This document shows positions 1 through 8,677 of a stretch of DNA of 64,000 nucleotides, piece after piece (the stretch's first letter is position 1; each line of letters opens with the position of its first letter). Under the pieces are notes generated by a model that was given only the letters and a program-made list of their open reading frames with translations, was not told the origin of the DNA and did not search any database. The stretch is from Paulinella micropora (lineage: Eukaryota; Cercozoa; Imbricatea; Euglyphida; Paulinellidae). Both the position numbers and the translations under genes were made by a program. The stretch lies in the NCBI GenBank assembly GCA_019918135.1, contig WBZZ01006723.1, positions 40,001 through 104,000 on the forward strand, given 5' to 3'.

Positions 1-237
1 TGGGAATATGCATAGATGTATGAGAGGAGATTAGAGTAGCCTTGTTTATGTTGTGCATCTGCCTACCTGCTCACTTCTCCTTAAGCAACACGATAGACAA
101 CAAACAATGCTTCAACCCTTCTCATTATTAGTTTATTTATAAAAAGCACATATTAGTATAATTAGTGTATTCATTAGAACGGCTTCAAGGCACTACCCAC
201 ATATGTGTTTTTGTGCTTTTTGATGTGTGGGTAGGCT
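1..237. other. AT-rich leader without a clear gene
   Basis: No convincing coding frame is seen. An imperfect inverted repeat occupies about 191-236, where CTACCCACA pairs with TGTGGGTAG-like sequence just upstream of the first ORF. It could be a terminator of something to the left or part of the promoter of the ORF at 238. The left end of the PLV is not identified and may lie outside the window. Confidence 0.4.
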
Positions 238-717
238 ATGCATCCGAAGAAGAAGACGACCACCACCGAAGCAGAAGAGCCTGTCCAAGAGCCAACCCTT
301 GCAGTAGCACCAGCCACTGAACCGCCCCAAGATGACAAACACGAGGACAAGCAAGCTCAGGCGGAGGGAAAAGTAGGAAATGTTTCTAGCCCACTTTCAG
401 CTTTTGGAAAAAAGAAAAACAAAAGTCAAACAAAGCCAAAGGAGCATGAGAGAAAGGTGTATGTTATCTTTAGCAGCGATATGGATAATCCAGATGCTAT
501 CTACGAAGAGAAAAAAGAAGGAAGTAAGGAGGCTGTCTTTATGATTACTGGAGGGGATGACGAAATACCCTTTGTTGCTTATGAAGGAGCAGGTGTCATA
601 CGTGTTTTTCGTTCATTCAAAGCCTTAAAGGCCTATTACATCAAAGGCCTAGCACCTAGGTATTCTAAGTTTGCTGTGATTAATCCTACTCCGGAAAAGG
701 ACACACAGAAGAAATGA
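238..717 (+). CDS. Hypothetical charged protein, 159 aa
   Basis: I do not recognise this protein. The first ~75 residues are low-complexity, rich in Lys, Glu, Thr, Pro and Ala and probably disordered. The rest (about 80-150) looks like a small folded alpha/beta domain (hydrophobic strands around VYVIFSS, AVFMITG, FVAYEG). The ATG at 238 directly follows the inverted repeat at 191-236. It converges on the integrase gene with a gap of about 60 bases. It may belong to the PLV or to a neighbouring element; its codon use and base composition match the AT-rich PLV. Confidence 0.6.
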   Translation: MHPKKKTTTTEAEEPVQEPTLAVAPATEPPQDDKHEDKQAQAEGKVGNVSSPLSAFGKKKNKSQTKPKEHERKVYVIFSSDMDNPDAIYEEKKEGSKEAVFMITGGDDEIPFVAYEGAGVIRVFRSFKALKAYYIKGLAPRYSKFAVINPTPEKDTQKK

Positions 718-780
718 TGCTACAAATCCAGAATGGATTTTTTCTTTCGGACTCTTTCGCTCGTTCGTATGTTGGCTGAG

Positions 781-1731
781 TTAATGTCTTCTCTGTTCAG
801 TAAATGCTTTGTTTGTTTTTCTTTCGTTAATTTTTTTTAACTCTTTATTAATATCCGGTTCGTCTTTTGTGTTGTCCGGTTCCTCTTCGGTAGCCTCAGT
901 CTTTAATAATTGCCTTGGTGGTACAACTTCATCATTCGTTAATGTAATCCGGTAGCCCCTACGGCCTTTTACTTTATATATCCTCCTCCTACTCCAAGTC
1001 TTTCCACCTTTCTCCAAAATATGTTTCTCATTAAGTTTTCTTACCTTGTCTCCTTCTTTGAAGTCAAATAAATTCTTATCTACATAATGTTCTTGCTTGT
1101 TAGTATCAGTTCCATTAAATACTTCAAGTGGTGATGCTTTAATAGTTGAATGCTTCTTTTTGTTATAATAATAAACCACATCTTCAATGTAATTTATCCA
1201 ATCAAAGTTACCATTATAAGCCCATATAACATGGAGTTGCTCTCGTAGAGTTCTTACAAATCTATCAACAATTCCTAATGAATTATGGTCTCCCACTTCA
1301 ACCTTAAAATGATTAATACCATTATTATTAATCCATTCTCCAACTGCGCCCTTAAATTCACCACCGCTGTCTGAGATAAATGCTTTGGGCTTTGGTAGTT
1401 TTTTGAGTGCTTCTAAAACCGTAGTTGAAAACTTATTTTTTATCGGGATGGCATAAGCATACCGACTATGAATATCAATCCAAATCAATGCAAAATTATA
1501 ATTTTTATTTTTTGTTGCAACTTTTGTCATATCCATTAAATAAATATTTACCATATCTAAAACTTTATCTGCCCATATTGTTGTACCCCTTGTTCTGGGC
1601 TTTGTCTGCCTAAATATTTCCTGTGCTGTATCTTTTTTTTCTTCCTCTGTTGGTTCGCCTTTCGGAGTATCTTCTAGTAGCGTATTCTTATCCTGTGCAT
1701 TAATATTAGCAGTTGTATGTTTGTTGTCCAT
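781..1731 (-). CDS. Retroviral-type (rve) integrase of the Polinton-like virus
   Basis: This 316-aa protein would catalyse insertion of the PLV DNA into a chromosome or a larger virus genome. A retroviral integrase core is visible: a first Asp in LMDMTKV, a second in ISDSGGEFKG, and a third acidic position about 35 residues later in GIVDRFVRTLRE. There an Asp stands where Glu is usual. A C-terminal SH3/chromo-like segment follows (WSRRRIYKVKGRRGYRITL), and the tail is Lys/Glu-rich. It overlaps the upstream gene (1731-2252) by one base, so the two are probably co-transcribed. A homologous but broken copy lies at 63,341-64,000. The frame is intact. Confidence 0.85.
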   Translation of the reverse strand: MDNKHTTANINAQDKNTLLEDTPKGEPTEEEKKDTAQEIFRQTKPRTRGTTIWADKVLDMVNIYLMDMTKVATKNKNYNFALIWIDIHSRYAYAIPIKNKFSTTVLEALKKLPKPKAFISDSGGEFKGAVGEWINNNGINHFKVEVGDHNSLGIVDRFVRTLREQLHVIWAYNGNFDWINYIEDVVYYYNKKKHSTIKASPLEVFNGTDTNKQEHYVDKNLFDFKEGDKVRKLNEKHILEKGGKTWSRRRIYKVKGRRGYRITLTNDEVVPPRQLLKTEATEEEPDNTKDEPDINKELKKINERKTNKAFTEQRRH

Positions 1732-2252
1732 TAGAATTTCAAAAATATCTTTTCTGCTTCCTTACTTTTTTCTTTACTCTTTGGTGTATTGTTATATACA
1801 TTGACTGATATTTTTTCACTTCGTTTTTTGCAGCCTCGCTGTTTTCCGCCTGTTTCATAATCTTCGCTTTCTTCACTCTCACTTTCTTCTTCTTCTCCTT
1901 CACTATCATTCTCTGGCTTCTTGGGTGGTGGTGCTTTCTTTGCTGGTTTCTTCTTTGGCTTTTTAGCATTCTTTTTTATCTTTCTAAGCATATGATTTGC
2001 AATAACCTCAGACATATCAATTTCGCTGTCGCTTTCGCTTTCGTCTTCTACGACTTCTGGTTTTCCAAGTATTTCCTTAGCAACCCCTAACTCAGCATCA
2101 GTTTCAATCATTTCATCTATAGTCTTATCTTTCAGTTCTCCCTTTTTGCGGAGACGTTCGCGAGCCCATTCGTCCTTTCGTCGTTCAGCATTTTCTCTAT
2201 TTGCTTGAACTGCCTTCTTCCAATTTTCCTTTGATGCTTCCTTTGACGGCAT
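1731..2252 (-). CDS. Acidic/basic low-complexity protein paired with integrase
   Basis: This 173-aa protein has a Lys/Arg/Glu-rich helical N-terminus, a Lys/Pro-rich basic centre (about 95-115), a run of Glu/Ser/Asp (about 118-135) and a conserved C-terminus with SVNVYN and KIFLKF. The gene at 62,450-62,968 in the right PLV has the same layout and the same C-terminal motifs, which shows this is a real conserved PLV gene. Its function is unknown; the charge pattern would suit a DNA-binding or virion-packing role, which is inference. It is transcribed divergently from the fibre gene across a 73-base AT-rich spacer and leads directly into the integrase. Confidence 0.7.
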   Translation of the reverse strand: MPSKEASKENWKKAVQANRENAERRKDEWARERLRKKGELKDKTIDEMIETDAELGVAKEILGKPEVVEDESESDSEIDMSEVIANHMLRKIKKNAKKPKKKPAKKAPPPKKPENDSEGEEEESESEESEDYETGGKQRGCKKRSEKISVNVYNNTPKSKEKSKEAEKIFLKF

Positions 2253-2325
2253 AATTTAGATACGCTTTTAATCTTTGTTGCTATAATTTAACAAAAATAA
2301 AATTAATTATTTATTATAATATACA
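2253..2325. promoter_or_regulatory. Divergent AT-rich promoter region with TATA-like motif
   Basis: This spacer separates the minus-strand integrase unit from the plus-strand fibre gene. The sequence TTATAATATACA stands immediately before the fibre ATG at 2326. The same kind of TATATA-like string lies within about 20 bases of many other PLV start codons (see findings), including that of the right-hand fibre copy. Confidence 0.5.
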
Positions 2326-5300
2326 ATGGGTAGTCAATATAAATCCTTACTAGGCCTTAATGAGTTGGCCGTTGATAGTCTAGACATAAAAAACTTAGAC
2401 CTTACCAACACTAATATTATTGGTTTAAACACAGACAGAGTGCCAGAAGATGCCGAACCCGTAAATCTTTATTTCACTGATAACCGCTTTGATACACGGC
2501 TCTCTTTAAAATCAACAACAGATGTCAAAGAAGGAAAAAATTTATACTACACAGAGCAACGAGTAAGGGACAACGATGAAGTTAAAGCCTCAACTCAACA
2601 CCGCTCCAATACAAGTAATCCGCACCAAACCAGTCTATACAATCTCATAGACACAAACATATCCGCACCAGTGGTCGGACAATACTTAACATATAATGAT
2701 GTAGATGGTAAATGGAGAAATACAACAATCGGCTCAATTGATACACTCTCTGATGTAGTCATAACAGCACCAATTGCTATGAATAGTTATCTAACATATA
2801 ACTCAATAAACTGGGTAAATAAAACCTTTCCGATAAATGTGGATGAATTCGGCAACATTAGTATGGGTGGTAATTTGAATATAACGGGAGTTAATTTACT
2901 AAATACCAAAGATGTTGATACTTGGATATCAGAGCACGAAGACAATAATGATAAAGTGTCCGCGGATGGCTCAATTAATACACACAGCGATGTTTTGATT
3001 ACAGGCACACCCGCCGATAACCAACTACTCATTTATAGCACAGGCCAATGGAGAAATGTTGCTTCACCTTTTCTAAGATTGGATGGTCTCGCTATGATGA
3101 TAGGGGATTTAAATATGGGTGGATTTAACATAACAAATGTCGGTAATGTTGATGGTGTTGATGTTTCGGCTCTTGACACTTCGGTGGTAAAACTAACGGG
3201 AGACCAAACAATAACTGGGAATAAAACATTTACTACTTATGTGGGTGAAAAAGACTCAAATCCATCAAACACTGGCAAATTATTCTTCAATTACAACAAT
3301 AATATGGGCTCTATCTATTCGTCGGAGGCAGGCGGCGCAACTGGCTATCCATTATCTTTTGTCGGCTCGTCTATACTTTTTGCTCCAACAACAGGGGGTG
3401 GAATGACATTGACAAATAATGTTTTAAATTTTAACAGCACAACAGCAATTAGCGGATTGCCCGCGCCATTCTATGACAATGATGCTTCAACAAAAGCATA
3501 TACCGATACGAAACTAGCCAAGGACGGCACAACGGCTATGACGGGTAGTTTAAATATGGGAGGATTTTCAATAACAAATGTTAATCTTGTTGATGGTGTT
3601 GATGTTTCTACTCTTGATACTTCTGTCGTTAAACTAACAGGAGACCAAACTATAGCAGGAACCAAAACATTCAGCAACATAATAAATGCGAGCGCGGGGA
3701 TTGATATGAAAAGCCAAAACATAACAAATGTTAATCTTGTTGATGGTATTGATGCTTCTGCCCTTGATACTTCGGTTGTCAAACTAACAGGAGACCAAAC
3801 CATAGCAGGGAATAAAAAATTTACATCAACTTTGGAAGTAAGTGGTTCATCCAATCCTACTACTTTTGACGGCATTGGCATAGCCTTTGATACAAAAATA
3901 GGAATGATTGCCGGACAAAAGACAGCAACAGCGACTTGGTATCCGTTACAAATAACTGGTTCGTATGTTGAGTTATATTCAGGCAATACTTTAATTATAA
4001 CCGCATCTGGCACTACACTATCTTTGAATAATAACAAAATAACAAACTTAGCCACACCATCGGCAACAACGGACGGAGCAAACAAAAGTTATGTGGATAC
4101 ATTAGACGGCCAAAATGTGAAACTAACAGGAAACCAAACCATAGCAGGAATTAAGACATATAGCAGTGGTGTTGAAATTACTGGAAATTCAATCAATTCA
4201 ACAACAAAGGGAACATTTATCGTTTTCAATTCTACCAGCAATATCGGCTCTATTGCTAGTTTGGATATGAAAACAGCGACATATTACAACTTTGAAATTT
4301 CTGCGAAAAAAATAAGTTTTATTATTGACGGGACAATCGTCGGTTGGGTAAATGCTTCGGGGCTAGATTGTAATAGTAGCAAAATAGCCAACCTTGGAAC
4401 TCCGACATTATCAACAGACGGAGCGAATAAAAGTTATGTTGATACTAATTTCGTGGGACTATCAACAGACCAAACCATAACAGGAAGTAAAACATTCAAC
4501 GGGGCGAGCACTACGATAAAATATCTAACTTTAACGAACAATGCTGATTTTAATAATCAAACTATCACTAATGGTGGAAATATAACATATAATGGGGCGA
4601 GGATATTAAACCAAAATGGAGGAGACATATTCTTTTCACAGACATCAGGAGATTATCAGTATTTCTTATTTACTTTAAATACCGCTACAAGTGGAACCGC
4701 AAACCAACGAGGTTATGTATTTACGAATGTAGCATCTGATGTAAAAGGGGCGGGGCTTTATATTTCAAAACTTTTGGATAATAAAAGTGCTTCGTCTGAC
4801 ATTGTCCGTTTTAACAATGCTGGCGGTATGCGATTTTATGGAGCCTTAGATATGAACTCAAACAATATAACAAGTGGCGGAACAATAACTGGAACGACAA
4901 TTACTTCAACCGCGGGGATATCAACAACGACATTGGCAACAAGCGACAAAATAACAACAGCATCAGGCAAACCTATAATCATAGGCAGTACAACGAAAGG
5001 AGTAGGAGCAACTGGTGGCTTAGAGTTATATGGAACTGCGAGCGACCCCGCGGGACCACATATACAGGCAATAACAACAGCAGACATCCATCCAGTTTTT
5101 CAAATGTGGAATTATGCCCATAATGATATTACGTTAGGTTTTGATGCTTATGTGTCGGGAGGGGCATGGAAATCATCTTCTGCGACATCTAACTTTTTAA
5201 TACAAAAAAGCACTAATCTTATTTTCTATTACAAATCAGGAGCAACGGTGGGGAATACTGTATCGTTTAATGTCGCGATGGACATCAGTAGCACAACGGG

Positions 5301-6333
5301 CTTACTAACGGCTAGTGCTGGTATATCAACAACGACATTGGCAACGAGCGATAAAATAACAACAAGTAAAGATGTATCAAATGTAAGCCGTCCAATAATT
5401 ATAGGCAATTCAACAAAATCAGCAAATGGGGCGACAGGTGGATTAGAATTATACGGAACGGCTTCAAATATTGGAGGAGCACACTTGCAGGCAGTAATAT
5501 CCACAGATGCTTATCCAACATTTCAATTATTGAATTGGGCACACGATAATGTCAATTTAAGTTTTGATGCTTATTTTGACGGCACGAACTGGAAATCATC
5601 TTCTGCGTCATCTAACTTTCTAATTCAAAAAGGTGTAAAACTCGCTTTTTATTATAATTCAGGAACAGCGGTTGGAAACAATATATCTTACACTGAGGCG
5701 ATGAACATTAATACATCGGGTGAGTTAGTCATCCCAACAGCATCCAGCGGTAATTTATTAATACGAAAAAGACCCGCTTCTACTAACGACCCGCAACTAT
5801 TTTTTAAATCGGGAGGATATACGAATTATGGTGTAATTGTTTCTTCAACTGGTTTGCTTCATGCTTGGACTACTTCAAACTCTACTACTGGTGAGCCGTC
5901 AGGCAGTTATAATTATATTCCGCTTAATGGTGCTTGGACAAACTCCTCGGATAGGAGATTAAAAGCAGATATTAAAACATTAGACTGCGGTGATTGTTGC
6001 GAGAAACTAATGAAAATAAATTGTTGTTCATATTATTTAAAATCAGACGAAAAGAAAGAACAAAAGAACCACGGATTTACTGCTGATGAAGTTAAAAAAA
6101 TATTTCCTGAATTTGTATCTGAAAGTGGGATAAAAGCAGAGGATGGAGAAGGCTACCTTGAAGGCATAACATATACAAGTTTTATACCAATATTGGTCAG
6201 CGGATTTCAACATATGGCGGAAAAAGTGATTAATTTAGAAAAAGAAAATAAAACTTTACTTAATATATTACAAGATTTAACCAACCAACTAGCAGAAATA
6301 CGAGCAGTCGTATTTTCTACTAATGCCTCCTAG
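2326..6333 (+). CDS. Fibre-like protein with peptidase S74 chaperone domain, 1335 aa
   Basis: This is the largest PLV gene and the only long one with an undamaged frame. It probably encodes a receptor-binding virion fibre. The body is a beta-rich repeat protein in which units with VKLTGDQTI-GTKTF and LNMGGFNITNV recur at least six times; these resemble phage tail-fibre and appendage repeats. Near residues 1205-1310 is a typical S74 intramolecular chaperone domain, with SDRRLKADI, a HGFTADEVKKIFPEFV stretch and a Tyr-rich YTSFIPILV segment. S74 domains assist trimerisation and cut themselves off at a Ser/Lys dyad. The chain ends in a short coiled coil (VINLEKENKTLLNILQ). The ATG at 2326 matches the start of the right copy at 62,384. 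It ends at a TAG and overlaps the next small ORF by 11 bases. Confidence 0.85.
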   Translation: MGSQYKSLLGLNELAVDSLDIKNLDLTNTNIIGLNTDRVPEDAEPVNLYFTDNRFDTRLSLKSTTDVKEGKNLYYTEQRVRDNDEVKASTQHRSNTSNPHQTSLYNLIDTNISAPVVGQYLTYNDVDGKWRNTTIGSIDTLSDVVITAPIAMNSYLTYNSINWVNKTFPINVDEFGNISMGGNLNITGVNLLNTKDVDTWISEHEDNNDKVSADGSINTHSDVLITGTPADNQLLIYSTGQWRNVASPFLRLDGLAMMIGDLNMGGFNITNVGNVDGVDVSALDTSVVKLTGDQTITGNKTFTTYVGEKDSNPSNTGKLFFNYNNNMGSIYSSEAGGATGYPLSFVGSSILFAPTTGGGMTLTNNVLNFNSTTAISGLPAPFYDNDASTKAYTDTKLAKDGTTAMTGSLNMGGFSITNVNLVDGVDVSTLDTSVVKLTGDQTIAGTKTFSNIINASAGIDMKSQNITNVNLVDGIDASALDTSVVKLTGDQTIAGNKKFTSTLEVSGSSNPTTFDGIGIAFDTKIGMIAGQKTATATWYPLQITGSYVELYSGNTLIITASGTTLSLNNNKITNLATPSATTDGANKSYVDTLDGQNVKLTGNQTIAGIKTYSSGVEITGNSINSTTKGTFIVFNSTSNIGSIASLDMKTATYYNFEISAKKISFIIDGTIVGWVNASGLDCNSSKIANLGTPTLSTDGANKSYVDTNFVGLSTDQTITGSKTFNGASTTIKYLTLTNNADFNNQTITNGGNITYNGARILNQNGGDIFFSQTSGDYQYFLFTLNTATSGTANQRGYVFTNVASDVKGAGLYISKLLDNKSASSDIVRFNNAGGMRFYGALDMNSNNITSGGTITGTTITSTAGISTTTLATSDKITTASGKPIIIGSTTKGVGATGGLELYGTASDPAGPHIQAITTADIHPVFQMWNYAHNDITLGFDAYVSGGAWKSSSATSNFLIQKSTNLIFYYKSGATVGNTVSFNVAMDISSTTGLLTASAGISTTTLATSDKITTSKDVSNVSRPIIIGNSTKSANGATGGLELYGTASNIGGAHLQAVISTDAYPTFQLLNWAHDNVNLSFDAYFDGTNWKSSSASSNFLIQKGVKLAFYYNSGTAVGNNISYTEAMNINTSGELVIPTASSGNLLIRKRPASTNDPQLFFKSGGYTNYGVIVSSTGLLHAWTTSNSTTGEPSGSYNYIPLNGAWTNSSDRRLKADIKTLDCGDCCEKLMKINCCSYYLKSDEKKEQKNHGFTADEVKKIFPEFVSESGIKAEDGEGYLEGITYTSFIPILVSGFQHMAEKVINLEKENKTLLNILQDLTNQLAEIRAVVFSTNAS

Positions 6334-6457
6334 ATTACACCCCCCACCGCCAGTCATTGAAATAGACGGCGAACTAACACCAGAGTTGAAAAATCGTGTT
6401 TTAGACATTTCATTGAAGAATGAGGAAAAAAAAAGTAGAGCACGAATTGGAAGATAA
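6323..6457 (+). CDS. Small proline-rich ORF overlapping the fibre end, 44 aa
   Basis: This 44-residue ORF starts with an ATG inside the last codons of the fibre gene, begins MPPRLHPPPPVIEIDG and ends in basic residues (KSRARIGR). Tight overlap with the fibre stop and with the next ORF (6420) is typical of compact viral gene blocks. I do not recognise a family; the assignment rests on position and on the composition of the peptide. Confidence 0.4.
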   Translation: MPPRLHPPPPVIEIDGELTPELKNRVLDISLKNEEKKSRARIGR

Positions 6458-6661
6458 CTGGAATTGTTGTTGTATAACAAACAGACCGACAGACAGCCGA
6501 CTTATTAAATACTTATTTCAAATGGGTATCATCGTTGCCATTATAGCCCTTTGTATCGTGAGGCTGAAAAGAACTTGCCTTGTGAGGTTGCTAATACTTA
6601 TGTCGGAATCCTAACACTAATGATTGGCATTTGCCTTCCATCACCTTCTTCAAAGAAATGA
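6420..6661 (+). pseudogene. Small two-transmembrane protein, frameshifted
   Basis: From the ATG at 6420 the frame encodes a polar N-terminus and a first membrane segment (LFQMGIIVAIIALCIVRL). Near 6570 the hydrophobic coding continues in another frame as ANTYVGILTLMIGICLPSP and ends at the TGA at 6659. Together this makes a small protein of about 80 residues with two membrane spans. The break is a one- or two-base indel, real or from sequencing. The role is unknown; small membrane proteins in PLVs may act at an internal membrane or in exit, which is inference. Confidence 0.45.
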
Positions 6662-6908
6662 ACATTCATATAAGTGGATTTTATACCAAGAAGCATCACT
6701 ACCCGAACACATTAAAGGAATGGCTTCATCAAAACTAATACACCAATCTGACATTGGCTTATACACACATTTAAATTTACTTTCTATTCCTTGCTTTATA
6801 CAATAAGCACAACTCTCATTCTTTTTTTCACTTATCCGTGAGTAAAAGTCGCAGGCAGTCCGCGAAAATATTTTGATTATTAAAAAGTTTATCATCAGTA
6901 ATATAACC
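6662..6908 (+). other. Gap between small genes
   Basis: No solid gene is seen. A 26-residue frame starting at the ATG at 6658 (MNIHISGFYTKKHHYP...) has an amino-acid make-up typical of a real peptide and could be the remains of a small gene. The rest is AT-rich. Confidence 0.3.
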
Positions 6909-7271
6909 ATGACTGACTATAAATACCAAAAGATTATTTTTCTGAGCAATGATTTTGCGGGAGGAAGCAAAACATTTAATAAAAATATCCAAATGTCATT
7001 CACACCCACCAAAATGAATGTTAAGTTTATCCACTATATGAACGACCAGACAGAGACAAAAACCAGAATTCTTTATATGGATAGAATTGGAATTATTGGA
7101 ACATTTGCGGACAGCACCACAGCAAACATTTCAAACCTCTGTTATAATTTGGGTGTTGTCGGATGGACTGACGGACAATATACATTTAAAGTCCTTGAAA
7201 CCGACAGCGGAAATATTGACACAGGAAATTTAGCGGGAAGAATTGTTGTGTGCCTAGAGTTTTTAGGGTAA
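6909..7271 (+). CDS. Hypothetical beta-rich protein, 120 aa
   Basis: The start is placed at the ATG at 6909 (MTDYKYQKIIFLSND) rather than further upstream because the preceding codons are AT-rich spacer. The protein alternates short hydrophobic strands with Thr/Asn/Asp turns and reads like a small beta-sandwich. It lies ten bases before the ATPase, within the virion-gene block, so a structural role is possible. I do not recognise the family. Confidence 0.55.
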   Translation: MTDYKYQKIIFLSNDFAGGSKTFNKNIQMSFTPTKMNVKFIHYMNDQTETKTRILYMDRIGIIGTFADSTTANISNLCYNLGVVGWTDGQYTFKVLETDSGNIDTGNLAGRIVVCLEFLG

Positions 7272-7280
7272 TAATATATA

Positions 7281-8067
7281 ATGGAGAAGATTAACAATGT
7301 CAAAGTTAAGCCTGTGAAGCAGGACGGAAACGTAGATAAAAAAGCGAAAGGTTATAAATTATTCAATGAGCCGTATGCTAACATATTTCTACTTGCCCGT
7401 AAGAAGAGCGGTAAGACGACAGCACTCTTTGAAATACTGAAACGGACAACAGACAGAAAAACCCGTATTGTTATTATCGCTTCAACAATCCACAAGGACT
7501 ACATTTATAAAGCAATGGTTAAGCACTTTAAGAACAGGGGAAACCCGATGGCAATATATACCTTTCTTAAATCGGATGGTGTAAATGTCATTGATTATGA
7601 ATTAGACAAACTGAATAAACCAGACGAAGAGCAAGAAGGAGAAGTAAAACAAGACAAAGAGGAAATAGAGAAACCACAATTTTTATACTTTGGAAAAGAA
7701 AAGAAACAGATAAAGGAGGCACCGAAAGAAAGACCAAGTAAGTATATTTCTCCAGAGGTTGTTTTTGTTTTGGATGATTTAGGAAGTGGATTAAAGAGAC
7801 AAGTCCGTAAGCGATTTATTAAAAAAGAATAGGCACTATAAATCAAAGGTGATTATGTCTAGTCAGTATTTGAACGACCTACGGCCAGAAGCCATTAAGC
7901 AATTAGATTATCTATTAATCTTTCCAAGCCAGTCTCAGGACAAAATGGAACTCGTTTATAAACACTTAGACTTATCTTTTGACTTTGATTACTTTCTTCA
8001 AAAGTATCACGAAGCGACGAAAGAGAGATTTAATTTTCTTTATGTTTCAAGTGTGATGATGAGTTAA
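7281..8067 (+). pseudogene. FtsK/HerA-type DNA packaging ATPase (A32-like), frameshifted
   Basis: This ATPase would pump the PLV genome into the capsid. The P-loop is ARKKSGKTT (about residues 39-47, Lys45) and the Walker B strand is VVFVLDDLG (about 160-168). The segment RIVIIASTIHKDYIYKAMVKHF is typical of the virophage/PLV packaging ATPases. The first frame stops at 7832. A six-A run at about 7824-7829 precedes a continuation in another frame (KSKVIMSSQYLNDLRPEAIKQ to 8067), so one gene is split by a one-base slip. The C-terminal part completes a normal ~260-residue protein. A TATATA motif stands just before the ATG at 7281. Whether the slip is programmed, mutational or a sequencing error cannot be told here. 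Confidence 0.8.
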
Positions 8068-8099
8068 GAAAAAACTTTGCTTATCGTCTTAAGTAATGA

Positions 8100-8165
8100 T
8101 ATTTATGAGCATCGCTTTCATTCGCTTCGCTCATTTTCGCTTGCTCATAAACATCGAAAAACGAT
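8100..8165. repeat. Intergenic repeat, copy 1
   Basis: The string CATTCGCTTCGCTCATTTTCG followed by AAACATCG recurs with few changes at about 8588-8626. It is rich in short inverted repeats such as CATCG-aaaaa-CGATG. Both copies sit at gene ends, which suggests a hairpin terminator or RNA-processing site; this is inference. Confidence 0.45.
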
Positions 8166-8244
8166 GTTTAAAAACCGCACGAAAGTCGAAGACGAAAGTG
8201 CGGAATTTTAAATATCAATAATTAATTATTTTTCTGTATTATAT

Positions 8245-8565
8245 ATGCCAGTATCACCAGTGATAATTTCACAACCATCAGGATATAACATCGGATACAA
8301 TCCATCAATGCCACAGAAGGGAGGAAAAAAAGTATCTCGGACAAGATCCAAGAAGAAGAGCGGTCAAAAGGGAGGAAAGATTAACTGGGCTAAGGTCGGA
8401 AAAACTGCCTTGGCTGTTAATAAATTCCTTCGCGATAATAAGGTAATCTCTAGGACTGCGGGGGCGTTGAGTAGTGTTGGGGTGCCTTACGCTGGTAGTG
8501 TTAGTGCTACTGCCGCAAAACTTGGTTATGGTAAGCAACGAGGAGGTGCTGTAAAGTTCCGTTGA
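8245..8565 (+). CDS. Small basic protein, likely virion core/minor protein, 106 aa
   Basis: The N-terminal ~15 residues are polar, followed by a strongly basic stretch (residues ~27-45, KKVSRTRSKKKSGQKGGK) and a hydrophobic, Gly/Ala-rich second half (WAKVGKTALAVNKFL, TAGALSSVGVPYAG) ending in a basic tail. The layout resembles the small basic virion proteins of adenovirus-like and PLV genomes, which coat DNA or bind the inner capsid. No specific family is recognised. ATTATATATG marks its start. Confidence 0.6.
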   Translation: MPVSPVIISQPSGYNIGYNPSMPQKGGKKVSRTRSKKKSGQKGGKINWAKVGKTALAVNKFLRDNKVISRTAGALSSVGVPYAGSVSATAAKLGYGKQRGGAVKFR

Positions 8566-8585
8566 TATTTGTAAATCCACACTCT

Positions 8586-8630
8586 CATTCGTTTCACTCA
8601 TTTTCGTGTGTTTTACAAACATCGTTTCAG
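8586..8630. repeat. Intergenic repeat, copy 2
   Basis: Second copy of the motif seen at 8100-8165 (CATTCGTTTCACTCATTTTCG then AAACATCG), placed just after the stop of the small basic protein. Confidence 0.45.
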
Positions 8631-8677
8631 ATGAATTTTTTTAATAAAGAAAAATAGATGTTTTAGAATAAGCGATA

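Noticed and set aside
2787..5504. Minus-strand ORFs inside the fibre gene
   Set aside because: They are mirror products of the repetitive fibre codons and have no independent starts or promoters.
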